Part shown: one piece after another, positions 1 through 11,549 of the stretch | Numbering within the stretch: position 1 is the stretch's first letter | Layout of the letters: each line of letters starts with the position of its first letter | The notes under the pieces: model-generated | Told to the model about the DNA's origin: nothing | The model's input: only the letters and a program-made list of their open reading frames with translations | The model's database searches: none | Origin: Bryum argenteum | Taxonomy: Eukaryota > Streptophyta > Bryopsida > Bryales > Bryaceae | DNA length: 64,000 nucleotides | NCBI GenBank assembly: GCA_037043015.1 | Contig: CM073322.1 | Location: 4,041,601-4,105,600 of the forward strand | Direction of reading: 5' to 3' | Program-made: the position numbers and the translations under genes

Positions 1-639
1 TTTCTCACTAGTAACTCAAAAACATCCGGATGTTTTTGAACAATGGTTGAAAGTATTTGTCCTCAACCAAATATACTTCAAGGGGCAATCAAAACCGCAA
101 CATTTTTGAAGTGTGGTTGAGAAATTTTTGACCTCGCTCCTTCTTTCAAGTAAAAAATTGCCAACAATGTGTGAGGATAAAAGCACATTAGCGTGGAACA
201 ATCTCAACCTACTTAGCAGTATACTCCAAAAGTATTCAAAGTCAAACTTCAGAGCTTTGCTCATAAACTTGATTATTTTGGGTATAACTATAATTTATTT
301 ATTTTGAAGGCATTTCTAGGGTAGATTGCGGGATTTGAAGTTTTTTATACTATTTAGTGATCATTGACTTCCATAAAATAAAAAATTTACATATCTCTTC
401 ATTTCAGGAAAAAAAAAATATTGTTGATACACTTTTAATGTCATTGCAATGACCTTGTGATGACCTTGGAATGTTACCTTTCTCGTTTAGCTAGTGCTCA
501 GTTGCCACTCTGAAAGCATCTAATGTGGTTATGATAATATAGTGAATACAATAAAAAATCACTAGAAATGTCAATTTGTAACTAAAATAGACCATGTACC
601 AAAAATTTATGTGAAATTATACCTTTGATTCAGAGAATA
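1..639. other. AT-rich intergenic DNA, no gene seen
   Basis: The stretch is low in GC and holds only short accidental open frames on both strands. None has a domain, codon pattern or splice structure that I recognise. I see no repeat boundary here. Confidence 0.6.
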
Positions 640-643
640 TTAA

Positions 644-1566
644 CCCCTAAAAATCCAGGGGTTTCCTCGACCTCCAGAACCAAAAACTGCCATTTTTCAC
701 CTTCGTTGGGAGATGGGGAAATGGAGAAACTTTTTTTTCTGGTTTTAGACTTTGAACCGTAAGATCTTGTACCTAACTTGTATACAAAGGACTGGTCAAA
801 ATTTCAACCGTTGGATGTTTTTCATTGTGAGATCATAACAATCAAAGTTTGACCAACACTTTTTTTTTGCCACTGCGTGAGAGGCATTGTCTAAATGGTG
901 CCAAGGGCAACTTGATGATTGTTATTCCAAATATTTTTCCCTCATTTTTTTTCATGTAGGTATTCAAGTTGGTTATGCTCATGCAAAATTTTAGAGACCA
1001 ATTCCACTTTTTGACCTTAATGTAAAATATTTTATGAAAGAAGGTCTAAAAACAACCATATAGTAAAACAAGCACCACGTATGATATATTTAGTTTGAGA
1101 AAAATCTCGACGGTGAGAAGGTGCATTTATGATAATGTGAATTTTGAAAAAAATCTTGGAAAAAATCCAAAATCTCGAATTTTGGCAATTTTTGAAAGAA
1201 AAATTGTAAAATTACTAGAAATTGTGAAGATTGTTTTTGAAAGTTTTGGAGGCTGCCCTTGTAAAATTGGTAAACTTTTTGACTTCGGACACATTGGAAT
1301 TTGAATAGTAATTTGGTAATGAACATATTTCTAAAAAAAAAAAAATTAAAAAAATTAATTTTAAACTGCCCGATTTGGACTTGAAACCTAAAATTTCTAG
1401 ATGAAGGTTATAAAATTAAAATTTGACTTTGAAAATTTTACCACATACACATTACTGCATGTGGAGCACCCAATAAAAATCTTAGGCAAAAATATCAGTT
1501 TAAATGCTTAAAATGAGCTGCCCGAAATCTCAGAAAACCGAATCGGCTTTCCTGGATTTTTAGGGG
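644..1566. mobile_element. Long TTAA-flanked inverted-repeat element, copy A (piggyBac-like, non-autonomous)
   Basis: A 923-base element starts with CCCCTAAAAATCCAGG and ends with its exact reverse complement, a 16-base perfect terminal inverted repeat. TTAA lies immediately outside both ends (640-643 and 1567-1570). TTAA target duplication plus termini beginning CCC is the hallmark of the piggyBac superfamily. No transposase frame is present, so this would be a non-autonomous copy. Related sequence recurs at 7913-8455 and, more diverged, at 46065-46911. The superfamily call is inference from ends and target site; a Harbinger-type TAA duplication plus C-rich ends is a less likely alternative. 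Confidence 0.7.
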
Positions 1567-1570
1567 TTAA

Positions 1571-2389
1571 AGAACGTGATATTATCTATAATATAGCAAC
1601 ACACCATCTAAGGGCATTTAATATGCTCACTCTAAACCTTGAATTACTTGACAACAATTTACATTCCAAACATTTAGAGTACTTTTGTGAATTTTTCACA
1701 AAATGTGACAGTACTAAAAACATAACAAAGTGCTTTGGTTATCATGTATTTATAACAATAAAGCCAAATCAACCTAATTGATGTTACAAGCATATATCAC
1801 ATGTAGATAATTTATGATTGCTCATTCACCAAGGTTCCTGTATACATTGCACTAGGACAACTTCTTGATAACATACAAGTGCTATAAAGCTTTTGCCATA
1901 AGTTCCCTTGTGGGAGCTCGACGACCAAAATCTTCCTAGACAACTATAATTTGATAGGGCAGTCATAACATATTGACAGGGAATAAAATTGAAAGGCTAT
2001 TGGCCTATTGCCCTCATTATAAAGTGGAGCCTTTTACATTCCCTTCAAAAATATTTGCAATCCTTCAAAAAGAAAGGGATGATTTTATGTAAGCCCTTCA
2101 AAATGAACAACAAACAAAACAACAATGCTCTATTGTAATAAAAAATACACTGAGCTATGCTAAATAGTTGATTCTTGACTTCTTGAGAAATTTTTGAAAG
2201 CCTACCAAAGCCCACCTATAATATTGGAAAACCACTCGATAATGGTGGCATGAAGTTAGCGGCGAAGGTTGTGGATGTCCACAACAACCATGTTGTATGC
2301 ATTTTTTTTCAAATTATACTCTTTTCTTATACCTTGATTCTAAAGGATTTTTTACATGTTTTTCAAATTCTGATATGACCTCTTTGATG
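1571..2389. other. Intergenic DNA, nothing recognised
   Basis: AT-rich sequence between the first TTAA element and the possible PPR relic. No gene, clear repeat boundary or RNA gene was found. Confidence 0.55.
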
Positions 2390-2449
2390 TCAGTGTCCTG
2401 AGGACACGGTTAAGAACTTGTTGATTTGAAGTAAAATACAAAAGCTTGC

Positions 2450-2803
2450 ATGCCGATAGAATTGGGGGGATACACATTCTCGACCTGTGATCATCATAGC
2501 ACTCCATATGACTATAGTGGGCTCACTCATCTGATCAAGCACTTGTTGTGCATTCTTCATGTTTTTATGCTCGCTCATCTGATCAAACACCTGCAAGGCG
2601 TTCTTTTGCCCTTGACATACATGGTAACAAGATAGGGCTCTTTGTAGATAAAGGTCCAAAGGGTAACAAGACAACACCAGGTGAGCTAGATGACAGTACG
2701 TGAGGATTTCTACACCCACACTAACGTAAATGCAGAGAGAGTGACATGGCTCAAGCCATTTATCGATAATCTCCTCATTTGACATCACGATACTACATAT
2801 CAA
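2450..2803 (-). pseudogene. Possible pentatricopeptide-repeat (PPR) relic
   Basis: The minus-strand frame contains the string NALQVFDQMSEHKNM followed by AQQVLDQMSEPTIVIWSAMM. These resemble the A-helix core and linker of plant PLS-type PPR repeats (family pattern A..VFD.M.E.D...WN.MI). Two partial repeats lie side by side with no convincing continuation on either side. PPR genes in land plants are usually long and often intronless, so this 0.35 kb piece would be a remnant. It sits just downstream of the 3' end of the AP2-type gene. The match rests on a short pattern and could be chance. Confidence 0.35.
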
Positions 2804-2977
2804 TACAAGTTCAAGAATTATGTGTAATTTATTTCATGATACTCCATACATGGCATGCAATCGATCGCATGTGTCTCTAATTAACAAACCTCTCACGCAT
2901 GATGCTATACTAACATCCGATCATGTTGCTCCGCAAGTAAAACTGGTCGTCTAATATTGAACGTCTAATCCCGAGAC

Positions 2978-5900
2978 TCAGCAAGTCTTAGCAGGTACTA
3001 GCAGCTCCATCTCAGGCTCTAGCGCGGTGATTTCCACGTTGAAGAGTTTGAACTTTACAACACGACGCGTTGTTGGTTGCGGCATGGGAACCTTCTCAAT
3101 TCGAGCAACCGCTGGAGCACCTTTGCGACAAAATGTAGTCGATAGAATGCTTGCCACTTTAAGTGACGACAAAGTTGGTACATCTGGAAGCCGAGGATAC
3201 AAATTCATCGGCCAGGCCTCCTCCTTTGCACGAGTTGCATTGAGTTCCTTGTCCTCGGCACGAGTTGTATTCATAAGGTTCGATATTGGCGACGATTGCA
3301 GCATGTGACCAAATCCTACACCTACACAAGCTGCGTGCCTGCGAGCTCTCTTGTTTGATAGGTGGGATTGGCAGTTGTGCGACCCCAAGTTGAAATAACT
3401 CCTCAGTCGAGGATAACCTATCTCTTCATTGAACTGCACGTACACACTAGTTATCAGCTTCAAAAGTATGTGTTAATTATCAAAGGTAAGAAATGACATT
3501 GACGATGTCAATTATTCAGCAACCACACATTGGTTGTCGATCGAGTATCTTAAAATGTATGACAGTCAATGCTAACCCTTCTGGCACCTAGTGATGGCAA
3601 GCGGGATCGAGAATGACAAGTTAGACAATGACTATTTCTCTTCAGGATGAATGCGGCATGTACCTGATCTGCTGGTGGTAGGCAGATTTTGAACACAGGC
3701 TGCTCAGGATGGAGGGCTAACGGAGGAGAAGTTTGGCTTGCAGCTTCTGCAGGAGGGGAAACTGCGCGCAATGCTCCTTGACGAGCAGAGCGCCTCTCCT
3801 TCGTTGGAGATGAAGTTGAGCCCTGTTCCTTTGCCTTCGCCTCATTTGCTAGCTTGGTTTCCAATGCCAACCGCGCTTGTCTTGCTTGTAAGGCCCTCAG
3901 ATATTCTAATCATCAACAATATATTTCCCATCATTTCCCATCAGAAATAAATTTGACTACATCATCAGCGAGCACCATCTTTCTAGTCACCTTATTTGTG
4001 TTGATGTTCTTTGAACCTCCACATGTATAAGTATATCATGACCTGATCAATTAGTTACATACTTAATATCAAAATTTTGCTTACCCGGGTATACTGCTGC
4101 AAATCGTTCTGCAGCATAGGATGGCATGGCCCGAATATGGAAAGTATCCACAATCATACATGCCAGCTCTCCGAATGCATCCTTCACTGCTTCGTCATAG
4201 ATGGCTCTGTGTATCAATGTATCATTACACATGCAATTTAGCGATGAAATGAATGAAGTGCTGCTTCTGTAATGAAATTATCTCAATTATCTCAGAGACT
4301 GCGTCCATATGAAACTCCAGTAATAAGAGAAAAGAATGATACAGTGAATCATGATACTAGCAAAGAAAATAATTTCCAAGTTACGGTATGTGGATGTGTA
4401 CCTGGCTGCATCGTCTTCAGTAGGGTAGATCCCCAAGATGATCTCACTGCAAGCATATTCAGAGTGCAATGCCTACTTCAGACTCCCCCAAGTAAATCAA
4501 GATTGTGGGTGATAGTAGACTTATCTTTGAACTTTACGACTAACTCATGAGGCCCAAGTACCAAAGATTCGTAATCCTCAGTTCAACTAGTAGAATCAAT
4601 GCGATCTTACCCGTAGGTAGCAATGTAGTGATCATTTTCTTTGATGTGTTTCACACCCGGATAAGTTGCTTGCGATCCGTAACCACGACTATCACGGCGG
4701 AGATAAAGCACAAGCTGGTCCTTGCTGAGCTTGTAAATCTGAAAAATGAAATATTTAACCGGTCCGATTTGCAATAGTCCTACTTCTGAATCATGTACCA
4801 GTTCCATATGAATCTTAAGGATGCTACCATCTAGTGCAAGTGAGCAGCATACATGAGACATTTCCATTTGATAGTCTTCTGGTTTGAAGTTGATGTCCAC
4901 ATATTTCCCACTCAGCATAAGCGCAGCCTTGTCATACGCCCTGCGATCACTACTAGGATTTGACCCTGTTTGCTACGTTTGGGTTTTCACTAAAGCGACT
5001 TGAGGGGTGTAACGCTAGCTACGTTTTTGCTTAAACGTAGCTTTTGAAACTACGTTTCAGAAGAAACGTAGCTAGCGTTACACCCCTGAAGTCGCTTTAG
5101 TGAAAACCCAAACGTAGCAAACAGGATCAAATCCTAGTAGTGGATGATCCGAACAAACACTGTGTTAAATGCTTATAAATCAACAGTTTAAGCAGTCAGT
5201 TTTGTGACCAGAAATCCAGCTTTGTATTACTTAGTAACAATCACTCATGCAGGAAGGAATCAGCATTACGATATGTATAAAGCTTCAATCAGTAAGGGAA
5301 CTTCAAAAACTGACCAGGCCGCTTCTTCTTTTGTTGAAGATGCCCCTGCACATGAAACCCATGCCGTAAAACAACTTAGTTGACTTTCTGATCAAGAATA
5401 AACTGCTGGACGAAATGATCATTCTCTAATCAAAACCTCAAAAATTAACCTACATTCCATTATTCCAAGTGTAAGTGTTGTCGCTTTCAGAAAACGCAAG
5501 TATTTTAGGGGAGATATTAAGTTCTTACCAAGGTAGACTTGGGCATGGTCATGCCTGCAACAACGACCGATGATCTTAGAAATATTACACATGCAACTAC
5601 ATGCCTTGAAGGCTGAGTTGATCCTTTCAAGGCACTTATCAAGTTCTAATTAAGAGTCTGTCACAGATTATACATCAGTATCCATGGATATATTTGGGTG
5701 TCGACAAAGCTATTGTATCAATCGAGCCAGAAAAAGCAGTGTATATAGCAAGTGTGGCATGTTACCAGATGTGTGTCTCCCACCTTCCGGTCCTCTTGTA
5801 GAACGTGACACCTCGATACTCCGAGCTTCGGCTTTTCGGCCCACTGCGAGAGTGCTTCCTGCGAGCAACATCTGCTGCACTCATGTTCTTCAGAACCGGA

Positions 5901-6858
5901 GGATGATCGTCATCGATATACCGAGCTCTCAGTGAGCCCGCACACTCAGCGTACAGAGCATCGGGCATCGGAGTCTTGATGAAGTCCAGACATAATTTGC
6001 AGGGGTCAGTCGGAATGCATCGCCTGGTGCCGAACTTGAAGGTGGAATGGAATGCCGCCTCTCGTTCCTTTCTGATGGGATTCTCCAACTCCATCGCATG
6101 TTTCGACCACATCGGGGGCCTCAGTGGCAGGCCGTTTGGCTGCGCCGATGTATCCTTGAACTTCGACACTGGACGCTTTGGACTGCCTCTTGCTTTGGCT
6201 TTCTCTTTTGCTGAACCACTCTGTATCATCAAGGATTGATCGATGGTAAATCCAATTTCTAGAGCTATGTTAACTTGCACACAATCGATCTCAAAAGAGG
6301 AATCAAGGTTCGGCTCACCTTCACTGCTAGAATCTCAGCGGCGTTGGTAATCTCGTAGCAGACACTCTCGCCATCCGAGACTTCATGATACTCAAGGTCC
6401 ATGGTCGTCTCGCTCATTGTCCGAGCGGGATCGAGCATGGCGTTGTTGGTGGCAGATGGATTGGACCAAACCTCTACCAGGCGGCCACGCTTGTAGGCTG
6501 GATTCAAGCTCGTAGCAAGTCGGTCAGGGTTAGTGAAATAAGGTGCGACAGGGGAAGCACTAGTTTTCCAAGCAGCACTAGTTTTCCAAGCAGCCGGTCT
6601 AGTGATGGGATGGACCGGGACTCCGATCGTAGCCGGGTAGGGTTGGTGCTGAACGCACGTTGTGTTAAACTCAGAATTATTACGACATCTGGTGTGGAAG
6701 AATCTAAGGCCCCTGGCAGCCATGGAAAGCGGGGCACTGTCTGGAGCAGGGAATGGCCATCCTGAGAATGAAGACCTTGTCGTGCCTGCGTAGGGACCAT
6801 GGAATGGCCATCGTGAGAAAGAAGACCTTGTCGCGCTTGCGTCGCGATCCAGAACCAT
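2978..6858 (-). CDS. AP2-type transcription factor with one good and one eroded AP2 domain
   Basis: Predicted nuclear DNA-binding protein of 710 aa. Exons on the minus strand: 6858-6319, 6220-5766, 5554-5529, 5345-5315, 4940-4853, 4738-4611, 4446-4402, 4206-4085, 3905-3664, 3433-2978. All introns are GT-AG and all phases agree. The first AP2 domain (about residues 313-380) is built from exons 2-5: [20 protein letters not shown], then QVYLG, AYDKAA and DINF. The YRGVTFY...GRWE form is that of the APETALA2/TOE group rather than the AINTEGUMENTA group. Exons 6-8 hold the expected linker [13 protein letters not shown] (family: KLSKEEFVHVLRR) and a weak second AP2 domain with [12 protein letters not shown]. 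Exon 9 opens with a helix rich in A, R, E and Q. The C-terminal exon is not recognised. The start could instead be the Met at 6723, because 6858-6723 carries a tandem duplication (RSSFSRWPF / RSSFSGWPF). Confidence 0.82.
4948..5142. mobile_element. CACTA-like MITE in intron 4 of the AP2-type gene
   Basis: A 195-base element is almost entirely a long foldback. It begins CACTACTAGGATTTGA and ends with the reverse complement, with near-perfect arms of roughly 85 bases around a short loop. GAT flanks both sides (4945-4947, 5143-5145), matching the 3-base target duplication of CACTA elements, and the termini start with CACTA. It carries no gene. Its left end lies 7 bases from the start of exon 5 (4940), so it supplies almost the whole 3' end of the intron. 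Confidence 0.85.
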
Positions 6859-7180
6859 TGCAGCCTGGGTCGTGACCCTCGGAAAAGAAATGCAGCAAGA
6901 GTCGGGGAAGAGTCGGGGAGGAGAGCTACTAGGCAGCGCAAGCAAGTGAGTTCAGAGGAGCAAACGGATGCAAGGGAGTGTGATGAAGTTGCTAGAGAGA
7001 GGCAGATCGAGGTTGGTTTTTGTAACGATCATGGCCTGCAGGTCTGCCCGGCCCTCCATCGACCACGGCCCGGCGAGCCTTGATTTGCGCGTTGACAGCG
7101 GCTGTGAACAGTGCGTGGGTTGATTGGACCCTGCCTCAACTTCTCCTCTCCCTCCCCATGGCCCCATAGCCTCCCGCTTG
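6859..7180 (-). promoter_or_regulatory. 5' flank of the AP2-type gene
   Basis: GC content is clearly higher than in the desert to the right, as expected for the leader and promoter of the minus-strand AP2-type gene. An open frame continues upstream of the chosen ATG but has no further Met. No decisive TATA box was identified. Confidence 0.35.
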
Positions 7181-7912
7181 AGTGCTCAATCATTCATTCA
7201 TTTAGTATTGAGTTATGAACAATGAAACTTGTGTCTATTTTATCAGTATGAGGTCGATCGGTTAGTCGGTATGCATAACTATGTATAAGTTTTGATGGTG
7301 TGTGAAAGTTGTCTAGCTAATGAGTGATCACAGTAGTTACCCATAAACTTATGTAATGAAGGCTGAGCAATTGTTTCTATGCTGAGCAAGTATACGAGTT
7401 TGCGTTTGTAGTATTGAGTTATATTGTGGTAATTTTTTTTAAGGATAGTCCTCATGGACTTCAGTCAAGTGTTGATGTACATTCACTTGTTGGTATGTTT
7501 CTTGATAAGGCCATGATGTTTATTGAATGGCAATTTTTGATAAACGTTATTCCAAACTTAGATTTAAAAACTCTGAAGCTGACAATTTAGATTAGAGCAA
7601 GTTGTTGAATTGGAGCAAGCAATATGTCGACAAGTATGTGATAGCTTAACTAAGTGGCTTGTAAACTGGCCAATCCGTTACCCAGTCTTTGACAATTTGC
7701 CTATTATTGGCTCTCCTATAGACTGAGAATATTTTTTTATAACTTACATCCAATATATATTAATCTTACGCGTTTGAACATTGTAAATTTCGGAGAAAAT
7801 TTGAGAAAATGGATATATGTTAAAGTGAAGTTTTGGAATATAAAATGTACTGTGAATAATTTTGATAAGCAAGTAATAAAGCTAACAACTTAAATCATCA
7901 AGTTTGGCTTAA
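7181..7912. other. AT-rich intergenic DNA
   Basis: No gene, RNA gene or repeat boundary seen. The GC drop at about 7.2 kb marks the end of the AP2-gene flank. Confidence 0.55.
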
Positions 7913-8455
7913 TCCCTAAGAATCCAGGAAAACTGATTTGGTTTTTTGAGAATTTGGGCCGCTCATTTTTTATATTTTTGCCTAAGATTTTTAGTAGGTG
8001 CTCCCCATACTGTAATGTGTATGTGGTAAAATTTGCAAAGCCAAATTTTAATTTTAAAATCCTCGTCTAGAAAGTTTAGGTTTCAAGTCCAAAACGGGCA
8101 ATTTAAATTTAGATTTTTTGAAGTATTCTTTTTGGGAAATATTTTCATGTTTGAAGTCAAAAAGTTTACCAATTTTACAAGGGCAGCCTTCAAAACCACA
8201 TGGAAAAATAATGAGGGAAAAACAATTTGAGTAACAATCATAAGTTGCCCTTGGCACCATTTAGACAAAGCCTCGTAGGGGGCGGCAAAACAAAGTGTTG
8301 GACAAACTTTGATTGTTATGATCTCACAAATGACAAACATCCAACGATTGAAATTTTTACCACTCCTTTATATACAAGTTGAATACAAGATCTTACGGTT
8401 CAAAGTTCAAAACCACAAAAAAAAAATTTAAAAAAAAAAATAAAAAAAATAATCA
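7913..8455. mobile_element. Long TTAA-flanked element, copy B (inverted relative to copy A, truncated)
   Basis: The left end TTAA-TCCCTAAGAATCCAGG is a diverged copy of the copy A terminus. The interior then follows copy A in reverse orientation through several landmarks: the segment around GGTGCTCC, the conserved piece at 8150-8190, and the block ending near 8400 that matches copy A at about 745-900. The distal terminal repeat is missing and the copy dissolves into an A-rich run. Segments present in copy A (about 950-1140) are shortened here. No coding capacity remains. Confidence 0.65.
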
Positions 8456-9519
8456 ATAAGGTAGTATAATTCAAGAGTGCTCAGAGTGTATGATCTTACT
8501 TTGTTTTTGTCATGTCAAGCGACCTATTTCCCTCTCATATGTAAGTTAGTAATTTCTAAGGTTTTTTTACTTGTTTTTACAAATATATATTAGCACCTTT
8601 TCTAACTAAGAATGTAACTATCTCTTGGCTTTATAGTATTCAATGGTTGTCATTATTCTTGTTACAAGACCTTTTGTAATATTCTTATTAACAATTTATA
8701 TACATGGAAAAGCAAACAAGTATCAAACAATTTAATATATTATAATCATAATTGTCATTGAAATTCATGCTAGAACACCAAAAACAACTTGTAGTCAGTG
8801 AACTCCATTCTAAAAAGTAGAAGATGATTCTAGTGTTTCTTTGTAATATATATGTTTGTATGCTACTTAAGTAGAATAAAACTCTATTATATCATGAGAT
8901 TATACAGATGGAGAATTCTCTAGGCACCTCTCTTGCATTATCGGGTGCTCGGAGTAGAGTTGGAATTTTTTGATTTCACTCACCGTATGGGAAGATGTTG
9001 TATCATATATTTAATAGTAGTTAATTTAGAGCAAATGAGGGGTTTTACTTCAAATGTTACAATCAACTCATAAATTCAGATCAAAATCAAATTTGTGACT
9101 TGCAAAAATTAAAAGTTTTTTTGAAAGTTCAACTTCATGCTACATTAACCAATTTTAGACTTAGAGTAGTCCACATGAAACACATCAATGGCTCCTCTGT
9201 GGATCTATTAACAAGATATTAAAAAATCAAGAAAATTAATTTGGGAAATAATTTTCAAGAATGTGAAACTGCTAAAATTCCCTTAAATTGATCAATGATC
9301 GCAATCATGATAACTTATTCACAAATTGAATAATGCACTTAATTCACGCCAATCTCAAAAGATAGGATTGAATTTTTTCTCTTTCTTTTTTAGAGCACCA
9401 TCCTTTGTGTTAATGACTTAATAATCACATGCCTCAAGCTTGTTTGCTAAGGTGGAGGCGCATAGAGATAGTGAAATTTCATCAATTTCTAATCACATCA
9501 AAGCAATATATAGAATCCA
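8456..9519. other. AT-rich intergenic DNA
   Basis: Nothing beyond short random frames and A/T runs was seen. Confidence 0.55.
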
Positions 9520-9775
9520 AACCTCAAGTCCGTCAAAATGGTATTATTCCGATAAAATGGCACACCTCAACTTTCTAAACTATAGTTCAAAAATCATGTG
9601 ATATAAGAGAATTTTAAGGTGATATTAGGGAAAATTAGTGACAATGTATACAAAGAAGTGATATTAAAAAAAAGTTGTGATATTACAGAATATACCATTT
9701 TATATGAGCACAAATGTAAGATCTAGTGTGACAAAATGGCACATGGCATAGTGCCATTTTAACGGAATTGAGGTT
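9520..9775. mobile_element. Inverted-repeat MITE, superfamily not assigned
   Basis: The left end AACCTCAAGTCCGTCAAAAT pairs with the right end, whose reverse complement reads AACCTCAATTCCGTTAAAAT (17 of 20 identical). The pattern AAAATGGCAC also recurs inside both arms. The total is about 256 bases and non-coding. I could not define a convincing target duplication, so the superfamily is left open. Confidence 0.6.
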
Positions 9776-11549
9776 AATTCGCTAAATCTTGTTCAATGTG
9801 TTGGTGCATTAAGCAACAATACTCATGTTTGGGGAGGTCGCCCTTACTTCTGCCATCAACTTCACGTTGCTAGTATTACATATTAAGACTCATAATTCAA
9901 GGTGGATTGCCCACTTGATAGTTTAGGAAATTTGTGATAAAATTAATAGTGTTTTTTTAATACACTTAAGAAAGTAAAGTGGAAGATAAATGAAAGCACC
10001 CCTAATTATAGACTCCCTTTAGAATTTGTTGTTAATCTATAAAGCTAAACTAATAGGGTTCCTAAAATGATGTCTGAAATTGACCCTGAAATCTTTATGG
10101 TTGGTATATGAAGAATTGGACTTGAAAACCATTATGTACCTATATGTGTCAAAAGGTACACTACTAGGTTTGATTCAAGCAGTCTACCTTAGAGCTTTGT
10201 TTTTTGCGGATTGCCTCCTATCTTGGCCAAAGTTGTTGAATGAGCAAAAAGAAAAAAAAGAAAAAATAAATAAAAATTTAAAAAAATGAAGAATGACCAT
10301 TGTAAGTTTGTAACGGCAAGACGTACATCAACTTCACACATGAATAGGAATTTTGTATTACATCTTCTACACTCAAAGGCAAAAGTGCTCTGTCAAAGGG
10401 TTAGTTGTTTGTCTCCAGTCCTTTTGTCCCTTCATCAACCTTTGATACAAATATCAAGAATTGATAAAGGAGCAAAAGGATAGGTGACAAGCAAGTTCTC
10501 TCTACAGTTTTACAAGCTTCTATATATGATTCAATGCCCCATATCTTCATTCATACTTTTACTTTTCATATGATCTTGTTCTATTGATAGTTGCTTCTGT
10601 GAGTCAGATAAATAGATTGGAGAGGTTTTTATTAATACATTGATTTTTCACTATTTTAGATCCCTAAACAAGTGAGGCTTCTTTTTTTGAGACAATAAAA
10701 ATAAAAATAAAAAATTGTGAAAGATTGGAAAAAATGACAAAAAATATTAATGAAAAACACTAGTTTCATATTTCTTATGGTTAATTAATTTTTAGAGATC
10801 CAACATGTTGTAAAGAAAGGTAACTAGATCATCACCATAAACTTCCTTATGTGTCACCTTCTTGCACTTACTTTTCAAAAGTAGAGGAATAGAAAACCAA
10901 GCTACACGTAATACAAGATACCATCTAATGAACTAAGCATTGACACATCTAGCATGTAGAGTGGTACTTTATAAAGTTAAATAGTATCAAATACTTTACA
11001 TGAGTCAAAATAGCTTACAAAATGGTACAATGTAATATTCAACACTTTGCAAGTTAATGTAATATTTTCAACGGTTTTGAAAATTTTGAACCTCAATTTA
11101 GTTCGAAATGGCGTTATTCCCAAGAATATGGAGTATCTGCAACTTAGTTGGAATGTTAGTAGCTTTTCAACAATTTTTTACCTTTTAATGATTGGTAACA
11201 ATCTCCAACAATCTGAAACATCATAGGGCAACGTTTAACGACAATCATCTATGATGATTGGGCGTTTCCATCTCAATGTTGTAAAAGAAAATTCCAATAG
11301 GAAGGTGTATGAAAATAAATTCTAACATTAATACCAATATTGAGTACATAACATATTTGGTGCATATAAAGAAGTGTGAATAAAGTGAAATTATGTAGTT
11401 TAGAATGAATGGGGTCATATGTAACAATGTTCATAGCTAATATAGTCTATGGTGTGATTCATTGTCAAATTCTACTGTACATTGTGCAATCCTAGTCAAT
11501 TGATGATTAAGTAATGGTCACATATGCTCTTGTTTACATGGAAGTGCCA
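9776..11549. other. AT-rich intergenic DNA
   Basis: No gene recognised. Short frames at 10080-10483 have no homology that I can name and a lysine/asparagine-rich composition typical of random AT-rich DNA. Confidence 0.5.

Noticed and set aside
1090-1326. Opposed small frames inside TTAA element copy A
   Set aside because: The shared GCPCKIGKLFDF readout in copies A and B reflects nucleotide similarity of the elements. No long or transposase-like frame exists.
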